A DNA stretch of 64,000 nucleotides from assembly GCF_017329565.1 (NCBI RefSeq), contig NZ_JAFMTT010000013.1; one strand, 5' to 3'. This DNA is from Alicyclobacillus mali. Lineage in GTDB: Bacteria > Bacillota > Bacilli > Alicyclobacillales > Alicyclobacillaceae. The translations under genes and the position numbers were made by a program. Within the stretch, counting starts at the first letter, position 1; every line of letters begins with the position of its first letter. Positions 25,503 to 34,751 of this stretch are shown here, piece after piece. Under the pieces are notes generated by a model. That model did no database searches. It had not been told where the DNA came from and saw only the letters and a list, made by a program, of their open reading frames with translations.

Positions 25503-25886
25503 CTAACGGTCCGGCCTGGACACAAAGACGACGCTGTCAATTTGGGTTACAATTGGATGTTCCTCGTGCTTCAGGGCCGTCACCAGCGTTCGAGATGGCA
25601 GGTGAACCACGAAACCCACGTCTCCCATCACCATGTAGGTGTCCCGCGCGCCCTTCGATTCGGCCTGCTTCGCCGCTTGCTCCATGGCGCGCCAATCCCC
25701 TGCGGTCAGCGAAATGCCGCGCTCCTCCATACGATGGTTAGCGTGCTGACTCACGCGCCAAGACGCGATCGTGTCCTGCATCACCTGCCGAAAAGAGCCA
25801 GGTTCGCCGCGCTGACCCGAACTGGGTGCACCTCCACGGATCGAAAGGTCCGTGCCCTGCCATGCCCAGGAAACGGGATCGATCAC
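25503..25886 (-). CDS. Flagellar operon protein, TIGR02530 type
   Basis: 127 residues. The core HANHRMEERGISLTAGDW, then AAKQAESKGARDTYMVMGDV, VVHLPSRTLVTAL and an ending IDSVVFVS match the small flagellar-operon family found between flgD and flgE in Firmicutes; the function is not known to me. Start is GTG at 25886, overlapping the flgD stop. Confidence 0.85.
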   Translation of the reverse strand: MIDPVSWAWQGTDLSIRGGAPSSGQRGEPGSFRQVMQDTIASWRVSQHANHRMEERGISLTAGDWRAMEQAAKQAESKGARDTYMVMGDVGFVVHLPSRTLVTALKHEEHPIVTQIDSVVFVSRPDR

Positions 25887-26374
25887 GACGTGCCGACCAC
25901 CTGCGTCAACGGATACGACGTGCCATTGACCACGATTTCGGGGCTGCCTTGATTCATGGTCACGGATGAGACCGTTCCCTGAACCTGATTCCCACTCGCG
26001 TCCTGGACCGTGACCGACGCCCCGATGAGGCTGTGCGCCATCAGCAGGCTCATCTCGCTCCCCAAGCTTTGCACGGCGCTGAGAACCTGCGCATCGGTCT
26101 GCGCCACCTGGGTCATTTCTTCCAGAGCGCTGAACTGCGCTAGCTGCGCCAGCATTTGCGTGTTGTCAACGGGATTGAGCGGATCCTGATTTTGCAGCTG
26201 CGTCACCAACAGCTGCATGAAGTCGTTCTCGTTGAGCGAATTGAGGCCGGTCTGCGAGACGGAGTTACCTGCACTGTTCGTCGTCCCACTCGCGGCTCCA
26301 GCCTGGGAGATGGCTTGTCCGCTCAACGAGTTGCTGGTTGTGGACCCAAGCGATGAGGTTGCATTGACCGTCAC
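25883..26374 (-). CDS. flgD: Hook capping/assembly protein FlgD
   Basis: 163 residues with the start GTG at 26374, which has AGGAGTGA four bases upstream; GTG at 26389 is also in frame but overlaps the fliK stop without a site. The conserved FlgD core NENDFMQLLVTQLQNQDPLN, DNTQMLAQLAQFSALEEM is at residues about 45-82. The C-terminal Ig-like region seen in long FlgD proteins is short here, as in Bacilli. Confidence 0.94.
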   Translation of the reverse strand: MTVNATSSLGSTTSNSLSGQAISQAGAASGTTNSAGNSVSQTGLNSLNENDFMQLLVTQLQNQDPLNPVDNTQMLAQLAQFSALEEMTQVAQTDAQVLSAVQSLGSEMSLLMAHSLIGASVTVQDASGNQVQGTVSSVTMNQGSPEIVVNGTSYPLTQVVGTS

Positions 26375-26385
26375 AATCTCACTCC

Positions 26386-27648
26386 TCACGCGTAGAGATT
26401 GATGAGCGACACTGATCCCTCGTCTTCAGCGCCATATTTCGCGCGAAACGCGCGGGCAGCGCCGATGCTCCCGACGTTCGCGGTCCCCGCCTTCGACGCA
26501 TCCTCTCCGTCTCGTTGCCGTCCCCCGCTGCCCGTTTGGCCTGCATCCGTATCCAATCCGACGCTCACTTCATGTACGGATAGTCCGCCTTGCGCCATCT
26601 GCTGGACGAGTGCTGGAAGCTGTGCAGCCAGCAGGTTTGCGCTTGCCGAACTGGACGCCACCAGCTGGATCTGAAGCCCATCGTCACCGTGGTGGACAAT
26701 GACTTTCAGCGCGCCCAACTCCTTCGGCTCAAGCGCCACCATCAACGTCTTCGGTTCGGCCTCGCCGGCCGACGTCACCCATGCACGCAGGTCGTCGCCG
26801 AGCGCGCCGAGGTTCGACGTCACCACCGGCGCTGTGTCCGGCTTCTTGGCCTCGTCGAACTGTGTACCATAGACAACCGATCCGCTGACCGGTGACGCAA
26901 TCGGCGTACGCAGATCCACTTCCTTGTCGGCATGTGAGGATGGCGAGCCGCCCGACGACAGTGTCGCGCGCTCCATTTGCCGATGCAGGCTTCGCGCGGC
27001 GGTCAGCGGCATGTCACCTTCGGCGACGGCTAGGTGCGGCTTTGCGCTTGAGTCGGTGCTGCTCGCGACGCTCGCCTGTTGCCTTTCGACTTCACGGCCG
27101 AAGACACGCGCAACGCTTTGCACCGTGCGAGGAGCGAGATCGAAGGCTTGTGGCGCCTGGCGCGGAGCGACGTGCTCGACGTCTAGCGTTCCGGTCTCGT
27201 CACCTACGTCTGCGCTTTGAACCGAATGCGCCAATACCGCAGGATCTGGCGAAATCACCCGTTTGTCCGCCGCCTCACGGGCACCCTCCGCAGCCGTGTT
27301 CGCTCGCTTCATGGTATCGGAAAACATCACCTCGGACGACTGCGAAGCGCTCGTCTGTACGTTCTGTGCGCGAGGAGATGAAGGCTCGACATCCATATGG
27401 GCTGTCCCAGCGAGTGTCGCGCGGACGACAGACGTGTTCACCGCGGATGGCGTTTTGCTTTGCCCCGCCGAGGCGTCCGGTTCGCTCGCATCCACGGGCG
27501 ATCCGGCGTGCGCCAACGCACCGAACTGCGCGAAGATGGCCGCCCAGACTTCCGACACGTCCAACTGACGCTTGTCCTTTGACCCGGGCTTACCAGGCGA
27601 ATCCCCTGCATTTCCCTGACTCGACGCCGCCACATTCGTCACATTCAC
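26386..27648 (-). CDS. fliK: Flagellar hook-length control protein FliK
   Basis: 420 residues. A long variable N-terminal region rich in Ala, Ser and Asp, and a C-terminal Flg_hook domain (EPKTLMVALEPKELGALKVI, then LLAAQLPALVQQMAQGGLSV). Start is GTG at 27648 because AAGGAGGTGAATAT precedes it; the ATG at 27678 would put this site inside the gene. Measures hook length and triggers the FlhB switch. Confidence 0.92.
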   Translation of the reverse strand: MNVTNVAASSQGNAGDSPGKPGSKDKRQLDVSEVWAAIFAQFGALAHAGSPVDASEPDASAGQSKTPSAVNTSVVRATLAGTAHMDVEPSSPRAQNVQTSASQSSEVMFSDTMKRANTAAEGAREAADKRVISPDPAVLAHSVQSADVGDETGTLDVEHVAPRQAPQAFDLAPRTVQSVARVFGREVERQQASVASSTDSSAKPHLAVAEGDMPLTAARSLHRQMERATLSSGGSPSSHADKEVDLRTPIASPVSGSVVYGTQFDEAKKPDTAPVVTSNLGALGDDLRAWVTSAGEAEPKTLMVALEPKELGALKVIVHHGDDGLQIQLVASSSASANLLAAQLPALVQQMAQGGLSVHEVSVGLDTDAGQTGSGGRQRDGEDASKAGTANVGSIGAARAFRAKYGAEDEGSVSLINLYA

Positions 27649-27674
27649 ATATTCACCTCCTTTCAACGCCAAGT

Positions 27675-28409
27675 TCATGGAGACGCAGTGGCAGTTGCCG
27701 TTGCATTTGACAGCGCGGCAATTTGACTATCCCGCGCCGACTGTTGCAACAAGGCGCTCGCCGTCGCCGGAGGAAGCGCCTGAAGGATTGGCCCCGAAGC
27801 ATCGGGACTCAAGGACTCAATCGCCCAGGCCGCTTGAGAGGCGGGCATGTGCTCGATGACCTGCGCTGCCGCCGCCGGATCCATCTGGGCGAGAATCTTC
27901 GCTTCGGCCGAACCTTGCTTCTCACCGTTGGAGATGGAGGCCAGTTCCGCGCGCAAACTCTTCACCTGATCCTGCAGCGAGGCCGCGTGTTCTCGCGACG
28001 CGGACAACTGGTTGTTGAGTGACGCCACCTGCGACTCGAGCGATTGAATCTGCGACCGCTCAATGCTGATGGTCTGCCGCAGGGCCTGATCCTGCGCCGA
28101 AACGGGCTGACTGCGTTTGCCACCGAACCAATGCTGCACGTCCTGCCACAGGGGCACCCCGAGCACCACGAGCACAGCGGCAAGGGCGGCGGCTGCCACG
28201 ACGAGCGGAATGAAGATTAGAAGAAGCATGGTGACCATCCTGCGGCCAAAGCTTGGCTTTTTTTCATCCAACGAATCATGGAGTTGAACGCCCTGTTGGT
28301 CCGTGGCGCGCCCGGTGCGCCCGGGGACTGGTTGGCTCTCGCGCGGCGCTCTCGGCGGCGCCGATTCGGGCTTGGCTCGCCCGGTCACCGAAGATCGCTT
28401 GGCTTCCAT
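27675..28409 (-). CDS. MotE/YlxF-like protein with MgtE-N-type C-terminal domain
   Basis: 244 residues. A polar N-terminus, one membrane segment (MVTMLLLIFIPLVVAAAALAAVLVV, about 58-83), a coiled coil (ISIERSQIQSLESQVASLNN and onward, about 115-165), and a C-terminal helical domain with AKILAQMDPAAAAQVIEHMP typical of MgtE-N/FliG-like folds. The B. subtilis counterpart is YlxF between fliJ and fliK; MotE in Proteobacteria is a stator chaperone of similar layout. Overlaps fliJ by 25 bases. Confidence 0.83.
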   Translation of the reverse strand: MEAKRSSVTGRAKPESAPPRAPRESQPVPGRTGRATDQQGVQLHDSLDEKKPSFGRRMVTMLLLIFIPLVVAAAALAAVLVVLGVPLWQDVQHWFGGKRSQPVSAQDQALRQTISIERSQIQSLESQVASLNNQLSASREHAASLQDQVKSLRAELASISNGEKQGSAEAKILAQMDPAAAAQVIEHMPASQAAWAIESLSPDASGPILQALPPATASALLQQSARDSQIAALSNATATATASP

Positions 28410-28840
28410 GAGCGCCGTGCCCCCCGCATGACGGCATGTTCATCCAACTCGGCCTGCAGGACTCGTTCTTCGCCCCGCCGCGCCGCGTCGTCAAGGCGCA
28501 TTCGCAGTGACTTCCATCGCTCCGCCTCGCGATAGCGCGCCTGCAATGCTTCCCTCCTGTATTCCGCTTCTCGCGCGCTCGCCTCGCTCTCCGCAGTCAA
28601 TTCGCTCTCCTGTTGTTCAAGACGCTTCGCAAACGCCTCCACCACGCCCCAATCTCTCGCATGGCACAGTTCCGATGTGGTCGCAAGCGTTTGGATGAGC
28701 CGCGCTTCTGTCTCCCGCAGTCGGTCAGAGACCTCGTTCTGCAGGCGCACAGCGGCGGCGAACTCCGCTTCCGCAATTGTTTGCCACTTCGCGCAAATCG
28801 CCTCGTATCGCTTGGCCAACCGATGAATGGACGTGTTCAT
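28385..28840 (-). CDS. fliJ: Flagellar export chaperone FliJ
   Basis: 151 residues, almost entirely long helices with heptad pattern (KWQTIAEAEFAAAVRLQNEV, QQESELTAESEASAREAEYR). It links the FliI ATPase to FlhA. Sequence conservation is low; identification rests on length, coiled-coil nature and place after fliI. ATG at 28840 overlaps the fliI stop (ATGA). Confidence 0.86.
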   Translation of the reverse strand: MNTSIHRLAKRYEAICAKWQTIAEAEFAAAVRLQNEVSDRLRETEARLIQTLATTSELCHARDWGVVEAFAKRLEQQESELTAESEASAREAEYRREALQARYREAERWKSLRMRLDDAARRGEERVLQAELDEHAVMRGARRSWKPSDLR

Positions 28841-30159
28841 TGACGTTCCCTCGCAAGATTGATCAATTGCGTGATGGCTTCCTCAAATGCGACGACTTCA
28901 CCCTTCTTCTGCCTTAGAAATGACAGGATGTCGGGCATCCGCTCGATGGCTTCGTCCACCGCCGGATCGGAACCCTGACGGTACGCGCCAATTCGAAGCA
29001 GATCCTCGATTTCTCCATACCTCGCCATCCATTCCCTCAGGCGCTCGGCAGCCAAGCGATGACCATCGGTCGCGATGGACGGGAAGAGGCGCGACAGGCT
29101 CTGAAGGACGTCGATGGCGGGAAACTGCCCCCGGTTGGCGAGCGCACGAGAAAGCACGATGTGCCCGTCCAGAATGCCTCGCACCGCATCCGCAATCGGA
29201 TCGTGAATGTCGTCAGCTTCGACGAGGACCGTGTATACGGCCGTAATGGCGCCCACAGGGCCCGGGCCCGCGCGTTCGAGCAGAACTGGCAGCTTGGCGA
29301 ACACGCTGGGCGTATAACCGCGGGACGACGGGGGCTCTCCCATGGCGAGACCGACCTCGCGTTCCGCCATCGCGAACCTCGTCAGGGAGTCCATCATCAA
29401 CGTCACGTCCTTGCCCTCGTCGCGAAAGTACTCGGCGATAGCCGTGGCCACAAAAGCTGCCTTGCTGCGCACGTAGGCGGGCTCATCGGACGTCGACACA
29501 ATCACGACACTGCGCCTCAGCCCGTCTTCCCCAAGATCGTCCTCGAGGAATTCCCTCACCTCTCGCCCTCGCTCGCCCACGAGCGCAATGACGTGGACGT
29601 CCGCCCGTCCGCCGCGAGCCATCATGCTGACCAGCGTACTCTTTCCCACACCGCTTCCCGCGAACAGCCCAATGCGCTGGCCCCGACCGATGGTGAGAAG
29701 CGCGTCGATGGCTCGCACGCCCGTTGCATAAGGCGCGCGGATTCGCCCCCGGCGGAGTGGAGAAATGGAGGGTGCGTCCACAGTTCTCCACACCAGTGGG
29801 CCGGCCAACGGCCCCCGCTCATCGATGGGCTCGCCGAGCCCATTCAGCACACGGCCCACCAGCCCCGGCCCACAGCGGATGCGGAAGGGTTGGTCCAGAA
29901 AGCGCACCGGCGTCCCTGGCGACACGTCCGGCAGCGGACCCAGCGGGACCACATACAGCCGCCCTTCGTGAAATCCGATGACCTCGCCCAGCCCTTCCAG
30001 CTCGCCGCCGATGGCGCACAGTTCCCCGAGCGACGCCGTCGGCCCGGTGACCTCGAGCGTGTGCCCGATGATGCGCATCACCCGCCCTGCGCGGCGAACC
30101 AAACGCCTTTGCTCGACGGCTCGAATCGCCTCCGCGACCCACCCCGGATCATGCGCCAT
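28837..30159 (-). CDS. fliI: Flagellum-specific ATPase FliI
   Basis: 440 residues, F1-beta-like ATPase of the export apparatus. Walker A is in IGLFAGSGVGKSTLVSMMAR (about residue 165-185), Walker B in DVTLMMDSLTRFAMAEREV, and the family GEPPSSRGYTPSVFAKLPVL motif follows. Start ATG at 30159 after GGAGGGG, overlapping fliH by 11 bases. Confidence 0.96.
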   Translation of the reverse strand: MAHDPGWVAEAIRAVEQRRLVRRAGRVMRIIGHTLEVTGPTASLGELCAIGGELEGLGEVIGFHEGRLYVVPLGPLPDVSPGTPVRFLDQPFRIRCGPGLVGRVLNGLGEPIDERGPLAGPLVWRTVDAPSISPLRRGRIRAPYATGVRAIDALLTIGRGQRIGLFAGSGVGKSTLVSMMARGGRADVHVIALVGERGREVREFLEDDLGEDGLRRSVVIVSTSDEPAYVRSKAAFVATAIAEYFRDEGKDVTLMMDSLTRFAMAEREVGLAMGEPPSSRGYTPSVFAKLPVLLERAGPGPVGAITAVYTVLVEADDIHDPIADAVRGILDGHIVLSRALANRGQFPAIDVLQSLSRLFPSIATDGHRLAAERLREWMARYGEIEDLLRIGAYRQGSDPAVDEAIERMPDILSFLRQKKGEVVAFEEAITQLINLARERQ

Positions 30160-30937
30160 GAGGCCCCTCCTCTGTGATTTCCGCCAGCACGCGGGATAGC
30201 TCGTCCAAACGAGCCTCCACGCGCGCGTCGATCTCGACCCCGTCCGAGGCGATCACACAATCGCCAGGGCTGAGCGAAAGGTCCGGCACGACCTGGACAG
30301 CGAGGTTCCCGCCGTGTCGGAGCGAAAGAACTGGGGCCGCCTCGCGAAGCGCCTCGCAATCCGCAGGGTGAACGCGCACGTACACCGTGGAGGCTGCCAC
30401 GACGTGTCCGAGGAACTCGTCGACCAGTTTGGCCACATCCGCAGACTCAAGCGCCAATTCTCGCTGCAGGATCCTGCGCGCGATCGCGACGACAAGCTGC
30501 AGCACAGCTTCGCGCTGATGCACAAGGCGATGCGTGGATTCCCGGCGAAGTTCGTCCGCCAGCGAGTCCACCTGGACCTGAAGTCGCGCGCGCTCTTGTG
30601 CGAGTTCGCGCTGCGCCTCCAGCCGTCCCTCTCGGATGCCCTGTTCCCGCCCCTCCCGTTCAGCTGCTTGTGCGCGCCGTTCACCCTCCAGGCGAGCCTC
30701 CTCCAGGATGGCGGACGCCTTCTCCATGGCTTCCGCGACGATTTGTTGAGCCCTTCGTTCCGCATCCGCCAGGATATTTGCGGCCACCTGCCCCCAGGCC
30801 TCGTCGTCCACTGATGGCTCCCGCATCGACGCCGCAGATTCCGATACTGAATCTGAAATCAGAGCTTCGGTAAAGGCCGGGATCGGGATGGAGTCCGTCA
30901 ATGGCGCGATCCGGCCTCGTTTGACGACGCTAGACAA
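30149..30937 (-). CDS. fliH: Flagellar export ATPase regulator FliH
   Basis: 262 residues with the TTG start at 30937, which has GGAGGTGA eight bases upstream and gives MSSVVKRGRI, the usual FliH N-terminus; the GTG at 30949 lies inside that ribosome binding site. The middle is a long helix of Ala, Glu, Arg repeats (about 60-140); the C-terminal domain (VLQLVVAIARRILQRELALE) is the part that binds FliI. The start overlaps the fliG end by eight bases. Confidence 0.92.
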   Translation of the reverse strand: MSSVVKRGRIAPLTDSIPIPAFTEALISDSVSESAASMREPSVDDEAWGQVAANILADAERRAQQIVAEAMEKASAILEEARLEGERRAQAAEREGREQGIREGRLEAQRELAQERARLQVQVDSLADELRRESTHRLVHQREAVLQLVVAIARRILQRELALESADVAKLVDEFLGHVVAASTVYVRVHPADCEALREAAPVLSLRHGGNLAVQVVPDLSLSPGDCVIASDGVEIDARVEARLDELSRVLAEITEEGPHGA

Positions 30938-31940
30938 TGATGTCGTCACCTCCCCCGCGCGACACGACGATCTCGCCCAGATCCTCGAGATGGCGGATCA
31001 CGCCGACGATGCGCTGCTGCGCGTCCTCGACGTCGCGAAGGCGGACAGGGCCCATGTACTCCATGTCCTCCTTGAACTGTTCCGCCATTCGCTTGGACAT
31101 GTTGTTGAAAATGACCTCCTTGACGTCGTCCCTCGCGACGCGGAGCGCGAGTTGAAGGTCTCTCGCATCCACCTCGCGAATGACGCGCTGAATGGCCTTC
31201 GAGTCGAGGAAAATAATGTCCTCGAAGACAAACATCCGCTTCTTGATCTCGTCGACGAGTTCCGGGTCCCGTTTGGCCAATTCCTCGAGAATGGTCTTCT
31301 CCGTAGCGCGATCCACGCCATTCAAAATCTCGACAATCGCCTCGATGCCGCCCGCCTGCTGGTTATCCACGCTCGTCATGGTCGAGAGTTTGCTCTCCAA
31401 AATTTCTTCCACCTCAGCCACGACGTCCGGGGAAGTTCCTTTCATGGTCGCAATTCTCCGGGCCACTTCGGCCTGAAGCTCAGACGGCAGGGCGGAAAGA
31501 ACGGCCGCCGCCTGGCTCGACTCCAGGTAGGCCAACACCAGGGCAATGGTTTGCGGATGTTCGTCCTGCAAAAAGCTCAGAATTTGGCTTGGGTCCGCCT
31601 TGCGCGCAAAGTGAAAAGGTCGAACCTGTAAGGACGACGTCAGCCGCGCCAGAACCTCCTGCGCCCCCTGTGCGCCCAACGCCCGCTCCAAAACCTCGCG
31701 GGCATAGTCGATGCCGCCCGTCTGGATGTAATCCCGAGCCATGGCGAGATCGCGGAACTCCTCAAGGATAGACTCGCGCTGCTCCATGCCCACCTTGTTG
31801 ACGTTCGCGATCTCGAACGTGAGCTGTTCCACCTCTTCCGGCGACAAACGCTTCATGACCTGTGCTGCCACCTCTTGGCCCAGCGCGATCATGAGCACCG
31901 CTGCTTTCTGCCTCCCGGTCAACGACGACCGCCGCTGCAC
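30930..31940 (-). CDS. fliG: Flagellar motor switch protein FliG
   Basis: About 336 residues. N-terminal FliF-binding region (SLTGRQKAAVLMIALGQEVA), middle FliM-binding region with EHPQTIALVLAYL, and C-terminal torque region with charged helix (LAKRDPELVDEIKKRMFVFE, about residues 270-290). I use GTG at 31940, eight bases from AGGAGG; GTG at 31946 is only two bases from it. Confidence 0.96.
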   Translation of the reverse strand: MQRRSSLTGRQKAAVLMIALGQEVAAQVMKRLSPEEVEQLTFEIANVNKVGMEQRESILEEFRDLAMARDYIQTGGIDYAREVLERALGAQGAQEVLARLTSSLQVRPFHFARKADPSQILSFLQDEHPQTIALVLAYLESSQAAAVLSALPSELQAEVARRIATMKGTSPDVVAEVEEILESKLSTMTSVDNQQAGGIEAIVEILNGVDRATEKTILEELAKRDPELVDEIKKRMFVFEDIIFLDSKAIQRVIREVDARDLQLALRVARDDVKEVIFNNMSKRMAEQFKEDMEYMGPVRLRDVEDAQQRIVGVIRHLEDLGEIVVSRGGGDDIIV

Positions 31941-31979
31941 ACCCACCGCCTCCTGTCTCTCTACGGGATGGCGATCGCC

Positions 31980-33503
31980 TCATTCGGACAGCCATGTCCT
32001 CAACAAGCTCGCGAAGTCCTCCGGTCGATGTTGCGCAAGATGCGTGAGCTGATTTCGAAGGACCTCTTCCTGCGTCAACGGCAACTCTTCGAGTGGTTGC
32101 TCGAACGTCTCACCCGCCGGAATTTCAATCACCTCGCCAGACGGATGCCGGCGCCGGCGGAAGACCAAGTAACCAACCACGACCAAGGCCGCGAGCAACA
32201 GTCCGCCGAGCGCGTACACCCACGTCCGCCCGCCGGGCGCCGCAGGTACGGTTTGCAGCGAGTTGGTGAACGGAACCGCCGACACGCTCACGACATTTTT
32301 TCCCTGCGAAGGCGTGGATCCCAGCACGCTCAGCACGAAGTTTCGAATTTGCGCCTGGACAGCAGGGGTGATGCTCTTGTCATTGCTGTTCAACAGCACG
32401 CCAACCGAGTAACCCAACACCTGCATTGGATCCGCGGTGGTCTGCTGATTTTGATAGCTGTACGCGTAGTTCGTAATCGTGTTCGACGACGTGGTATTCG
32501 TCGCACCGCCGCCCGTTGCCGCGTACGTGCTGTTTAAATTCGGATTGCTTCCCGCTTGTCCAGCCGCACCGCCAGGCGCGCCGCTCGTCGACTGTGATTT
32601 CTGGACCTCTTGACTCGTGATAAACCCCGTGCTCGATCCCGGCGCATTGATCAGCGTGTGCGTCGTGGTCTCGGTCTGATTGAACGTCACGTTCGCGTGT
32701 ACCACGACAACGGCGTTCTGGGCACCCACAATCTGCTGCAGACCGGAGATAAGCGTCTGCTGCAAGTCGTTTTCTAGTTTTTCTCGCATCGCCAACTCCG
32801 ACGATGCTGCCCCCACAGTGCTCGAGGAACCATTCTGCGCCACATCGCTCGACAGCACATTCCCGTACTGGTCGACGACCGTCACATTACCCACCGTGAG
32901 CCCCTGCACGGAATGAGCCACCAACTGTTGAATGCCATAGACCTGTGCGGCCGAGAGCTGCACGCCAGGGCCGAGATCGACGAATACGGATGCCTTGGCG
33001 TCCGTCGTTGGCTGAGAAACGAACAGCTGCTGCTCAGGCATCACAATGTGCACCTGCGCCGACTGCACGCCGTTGATGTCGCTGATGGTGGTCGACAGGC
33101 TCTGTTGCAGCGCGTTGAGCACCTGCAGATTGAACTGATCCTGGGTCTCGCCGAGCGAGGTTGTGATCCCCGAGTACGCGTCGTAGCCGCTCTGGGGAAG
33201 CCCCGCCATCGACAGTTGAATGCGCGCTTCGTCCGCGTCGCGCGCGGGCACCAGCACCGCTGTGCCCTGTATCTCGTTTGGGATTTTCAGCGTGTCCAGT
33301 TCTTGCTGGACCTGGCCAAGCGATTTATCATCCAGGCCCTCCATGATGGTCACATAGTGCGGCCGAGTCGCCGCGAACACCACCACGAGAAGGGCCACCA
33401 GGAGCGCGGCCGCGGCGATCAACAGATTGCGGCGCGATCGCGCTGGAAGCCCCGCCCATTTCCCCCGAGCCTGGGTCCAGATGTTTCGCAGGGCTTCGTT
33501 CAA
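31980..33503 (-). CDS. fliF: Flagellar MS-ring protein FliF
   Basis: 507 residues. First membrane segment (NLLIAAAALLVALLVVVFAA, about 25-45), the YscJ/FliF ring-building domain (ALLVPARDADEARIQLSMAG-like region), a polar Ser/Asn/Gly-rich loop (about 290-370), a second membrane segment (YALGGLLLAALVVVGYLVF), and a cytoplasmic tail that binds FliG. Start is TTG at 33503 with AGGGTGA upstream. Confidence 0.95.
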   Translation of the reverse strand: MNEALRNIWTQARGKWAGLPARSRRNLLIAAAALLVALLVVVFAATRPHYVTIMEGLDDKSLGQVQQELDTLKIPNEIQGTAVLVPARDADEARIQLSMAGLPQSGYDAYSGITTSLGETQDQFNLQVLNALQQSLSTTISDINGVQSAQVHIVMPEQQLFVSQPTTDAKASVFVDLGPGVQLSAAQVYGIQQLVAHSVQGLTVGNVTVVDQYGNVLSSDVAQNGSSSTVGAASSELAMREKLENDLQQTLISGLQQIVGAQNAVVVVHANVTFNQTETTTHTLINAPGSSTGFITSQEVQKSQSTSGAPGGAAGQAGSNPNLNSTYAATGGGATNTTSSNTITNYAYSYQNQQTTADPMQVLGYSVGVLLNSNDKSITPAVQAQIRNFVLSVLGSTPSQGKNVVSVSAVPFTNSLQTVPAAPGGRTWVYALGGLLLAALVVVGYLVFRRRRHPSGEVIEIPAGETFEQPLEELPLTQEEVLRNQLTHLAQHRPEDFASLLRTWLSE

Positions 33504-33534
33504 CGCATCTCACCCTATCCCCCTCGTGATAGAA

Positions 33535-33831
33535 CTAGATCTGCATGTTCATCAGCGTCGAGTACGCCTGTTGCACGCGCGTGGCCGTCTGCGACAGAAG
33601 ATCCACCGCGAGCGACGCCTGCGTCTCGGCGATCATCAAGTCTGCAGTGGACACAGGGCCGCCGCTGGCGTATGCCACCGCCAAATTGTCGGCCCTATTC
33701 GCCACCTGACTCACCTCGTCGAGGGCCCTGCCGAGGTAGTCAGAAAAACTCATGTTGCCCGAGGAACCGCTCGCCCCGGGCGCCGCACTTCCCAAACTGG
33801 TCGTCAGGGTCGTAGACACCGGAACAATCAT
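33535..33831 (-). CDS. fliE: Flagellar rod junction protein FliE
   Basis: 98 residues. The C-terminal half carries the family pattern MIAETQASLAVDLLSQTATR ... AYSTLMNMQI. Start ATG at 33831 with GGAGGGTGGCC; the longer frame begins inside flgC. Sits between flgC and fliF and forms the first layer on the MS ring. Confidence 0.93.
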   Translation of the reverse strand: MIVPVSTTLTTSLGSAAPGASGSSGNMSFSDYLGRALDEVSQVANRADNLAVAYASGGPVSTADLMIAETQASLAVDLLSQTATRVQQAYSTLMNMQI

Positions 33832-33842
33832 GGCCACCCTCC

Positions 33843-34277
33843 TCACTTGCCAATGCCGAGAGCCGTCACGGCCATCTCCTTCGCCGCGTCAAACGCGGTG
33901 GCGTTCGCCTGATAGGCGCGGGTCGCCTGGATCATGTCGACCATTTGCGTGGTCAGGTTGACATTTGAACTCTCCACGTAGCCGTTGACCGCATCGGGGT
34001 TTGTCGGATCGTAAATCAACTGAAAGGGACTCGTGTCCTGCGTGATGCTCGTCACCTGCACACCCCCACCGATCCCCTGGACGGCCTGTCCCAGCGCCGT
34101 CTGAAAGGTGACATTCGTGCCGACGGGCGCGAAGTTCACGATCTCGGCACGATACGGGCCGCCCTGCGGCGTGCGCGTGGTATTGACGTTCGCAATATTG
34201 TTGGCGATCACGTTCAACCACAGCTGGTTCGCCGCGAGACCGCTCGCCGAGATGTTCATGCTGCTGTTGTCAAACAT
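33843..34277 (-). CDS. flgC: Flagellar proximal rod protein FlgC
   Basis: 144 residues with rod signature MNISASGLAANQLWLNVIAN, NIANVNTTRTPQGGPYRAE and C-terminal helix VDMIQATRAYQANATAFDAA. Start ATG at 34277, five bases past the flgB stop, with GGGAG upstream. Confidence 0.95.
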   Translation of the reverse strand: MFDNSSMNISASGLAANQLWLNVIANNIANVNTTRTPQGGPYRAEIVNFAPVGTNVTFQTALGQAVQGIGGGVQVTSITQDTSPFQLIYDPTNPDAVNGYVESSNVNLTTQMVDMIQATRAYQANATAFDAAKEMAVTALGIGK

Positions 34278-34282
34278 GCCAC

Positions 34283-34687
34283 TCAGCTCCCGGTGATGGC
34301 CGTCCGGAGGCGATCCAGACGGTCGGAGATGTCCTGCACCAGCGTGTCGTACTTCACCTGATTTTCGGCCATCAACACCATTTCTTCGGTGATGTCCACG
34401 TTATTGCCGTTACTGTTCACGGTTGTGGACGTATCGGTGTACACCTGAGGCGTGACGTTTGGCAACGCGGTCAGGTTGTAACTCGGCTGTTCCGCGCCGA
34501 TGGGAATGTGGGTCTCGCCAAGCGCGTCGGAACCCTCACTCCCGAGAGCGCTCTGAAGCATCGATTCAAACGCCACGTCCTGGCGCTTGTACCCCGGCGT
34601 ACCTGCGTTGGCGATGTTGTTTGCGTAGACCGCCTGCCGGAGCGTCGAAGCGTCGAGCGCGCTCTGCAACAATTCAAACACCGTCAT
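34283..34687 (-). CDS. flgB: Flagellar proximal rod protein FlgB, first gene of the fla/che operon
   Basis: 134 residues with rod motif LRQAVYANNIANAGTPGYKR and C-terminal segment MVLMAENQVKYDTLVQDISD. Start ATG at 34687 after GGGGGAGAG. It opens the roughly 26-kb operon that ends at 9004. In B. subtilis codY precedes flgB; here the preceding gene is hslU, ended by a terminator, so flgB needs its own promoter. Confidence 0.95.
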   Translation of the reverse strand: MTVFELLQSALDASTLRQAVYANNIANAGTPGYKRQDVAFESMLQSALGSEGSDALGETHIPIGAEQPSYNLTALPNVTPQVYTDTSTTVNSNGNNVDITEEMVLMAENQVKYDTLVQDISDRLDRLRTAITGS

Positions 34688-34711
34688 GGCTCTGTGCTCT
34701 CCCCCGACAAA

Positions 34712-34740
34712 ATTCGACGAACTTCAGGTCGAAACTACAA
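34712..34740 (-). promoter_or_regulatory. Candidate promoter of the flagellar operon
   Basis: On the minus strand TTGTAG (34735-34740), a 17-base spacer and TCGAAT (34712-34717). Both hexamers are imperfect sigma-A matches. No sigma-D consensus (TAAA-15-GCCGATAT) was found in this leader. The call depends on the correct spacing and on the need for a promoter between the hslU terminator and flgB. Confidence 0.4.
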
Positions 34741-34751
34741 ATTCGTCGAAT
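34712..34751. repeat. 10-base inverted repeat around the flgB promoter
   Basis: ATTCGACGAA at 34712-34721 and its exact reverse complement TTCGTCGAAT at 34742-34751, 20 bases apart and 30 bases centre to centre. One arm covers the proposed -10 and the other touches the proposed -35. It could be a two-site operator or an RNA hairpin in the leader. Confidence 0.65.

Noticed and set aside
29059..30177. Long plus-strand frame (372 codons) over fliI
   Set aside because: Antisense shadow; no motif or start signal.
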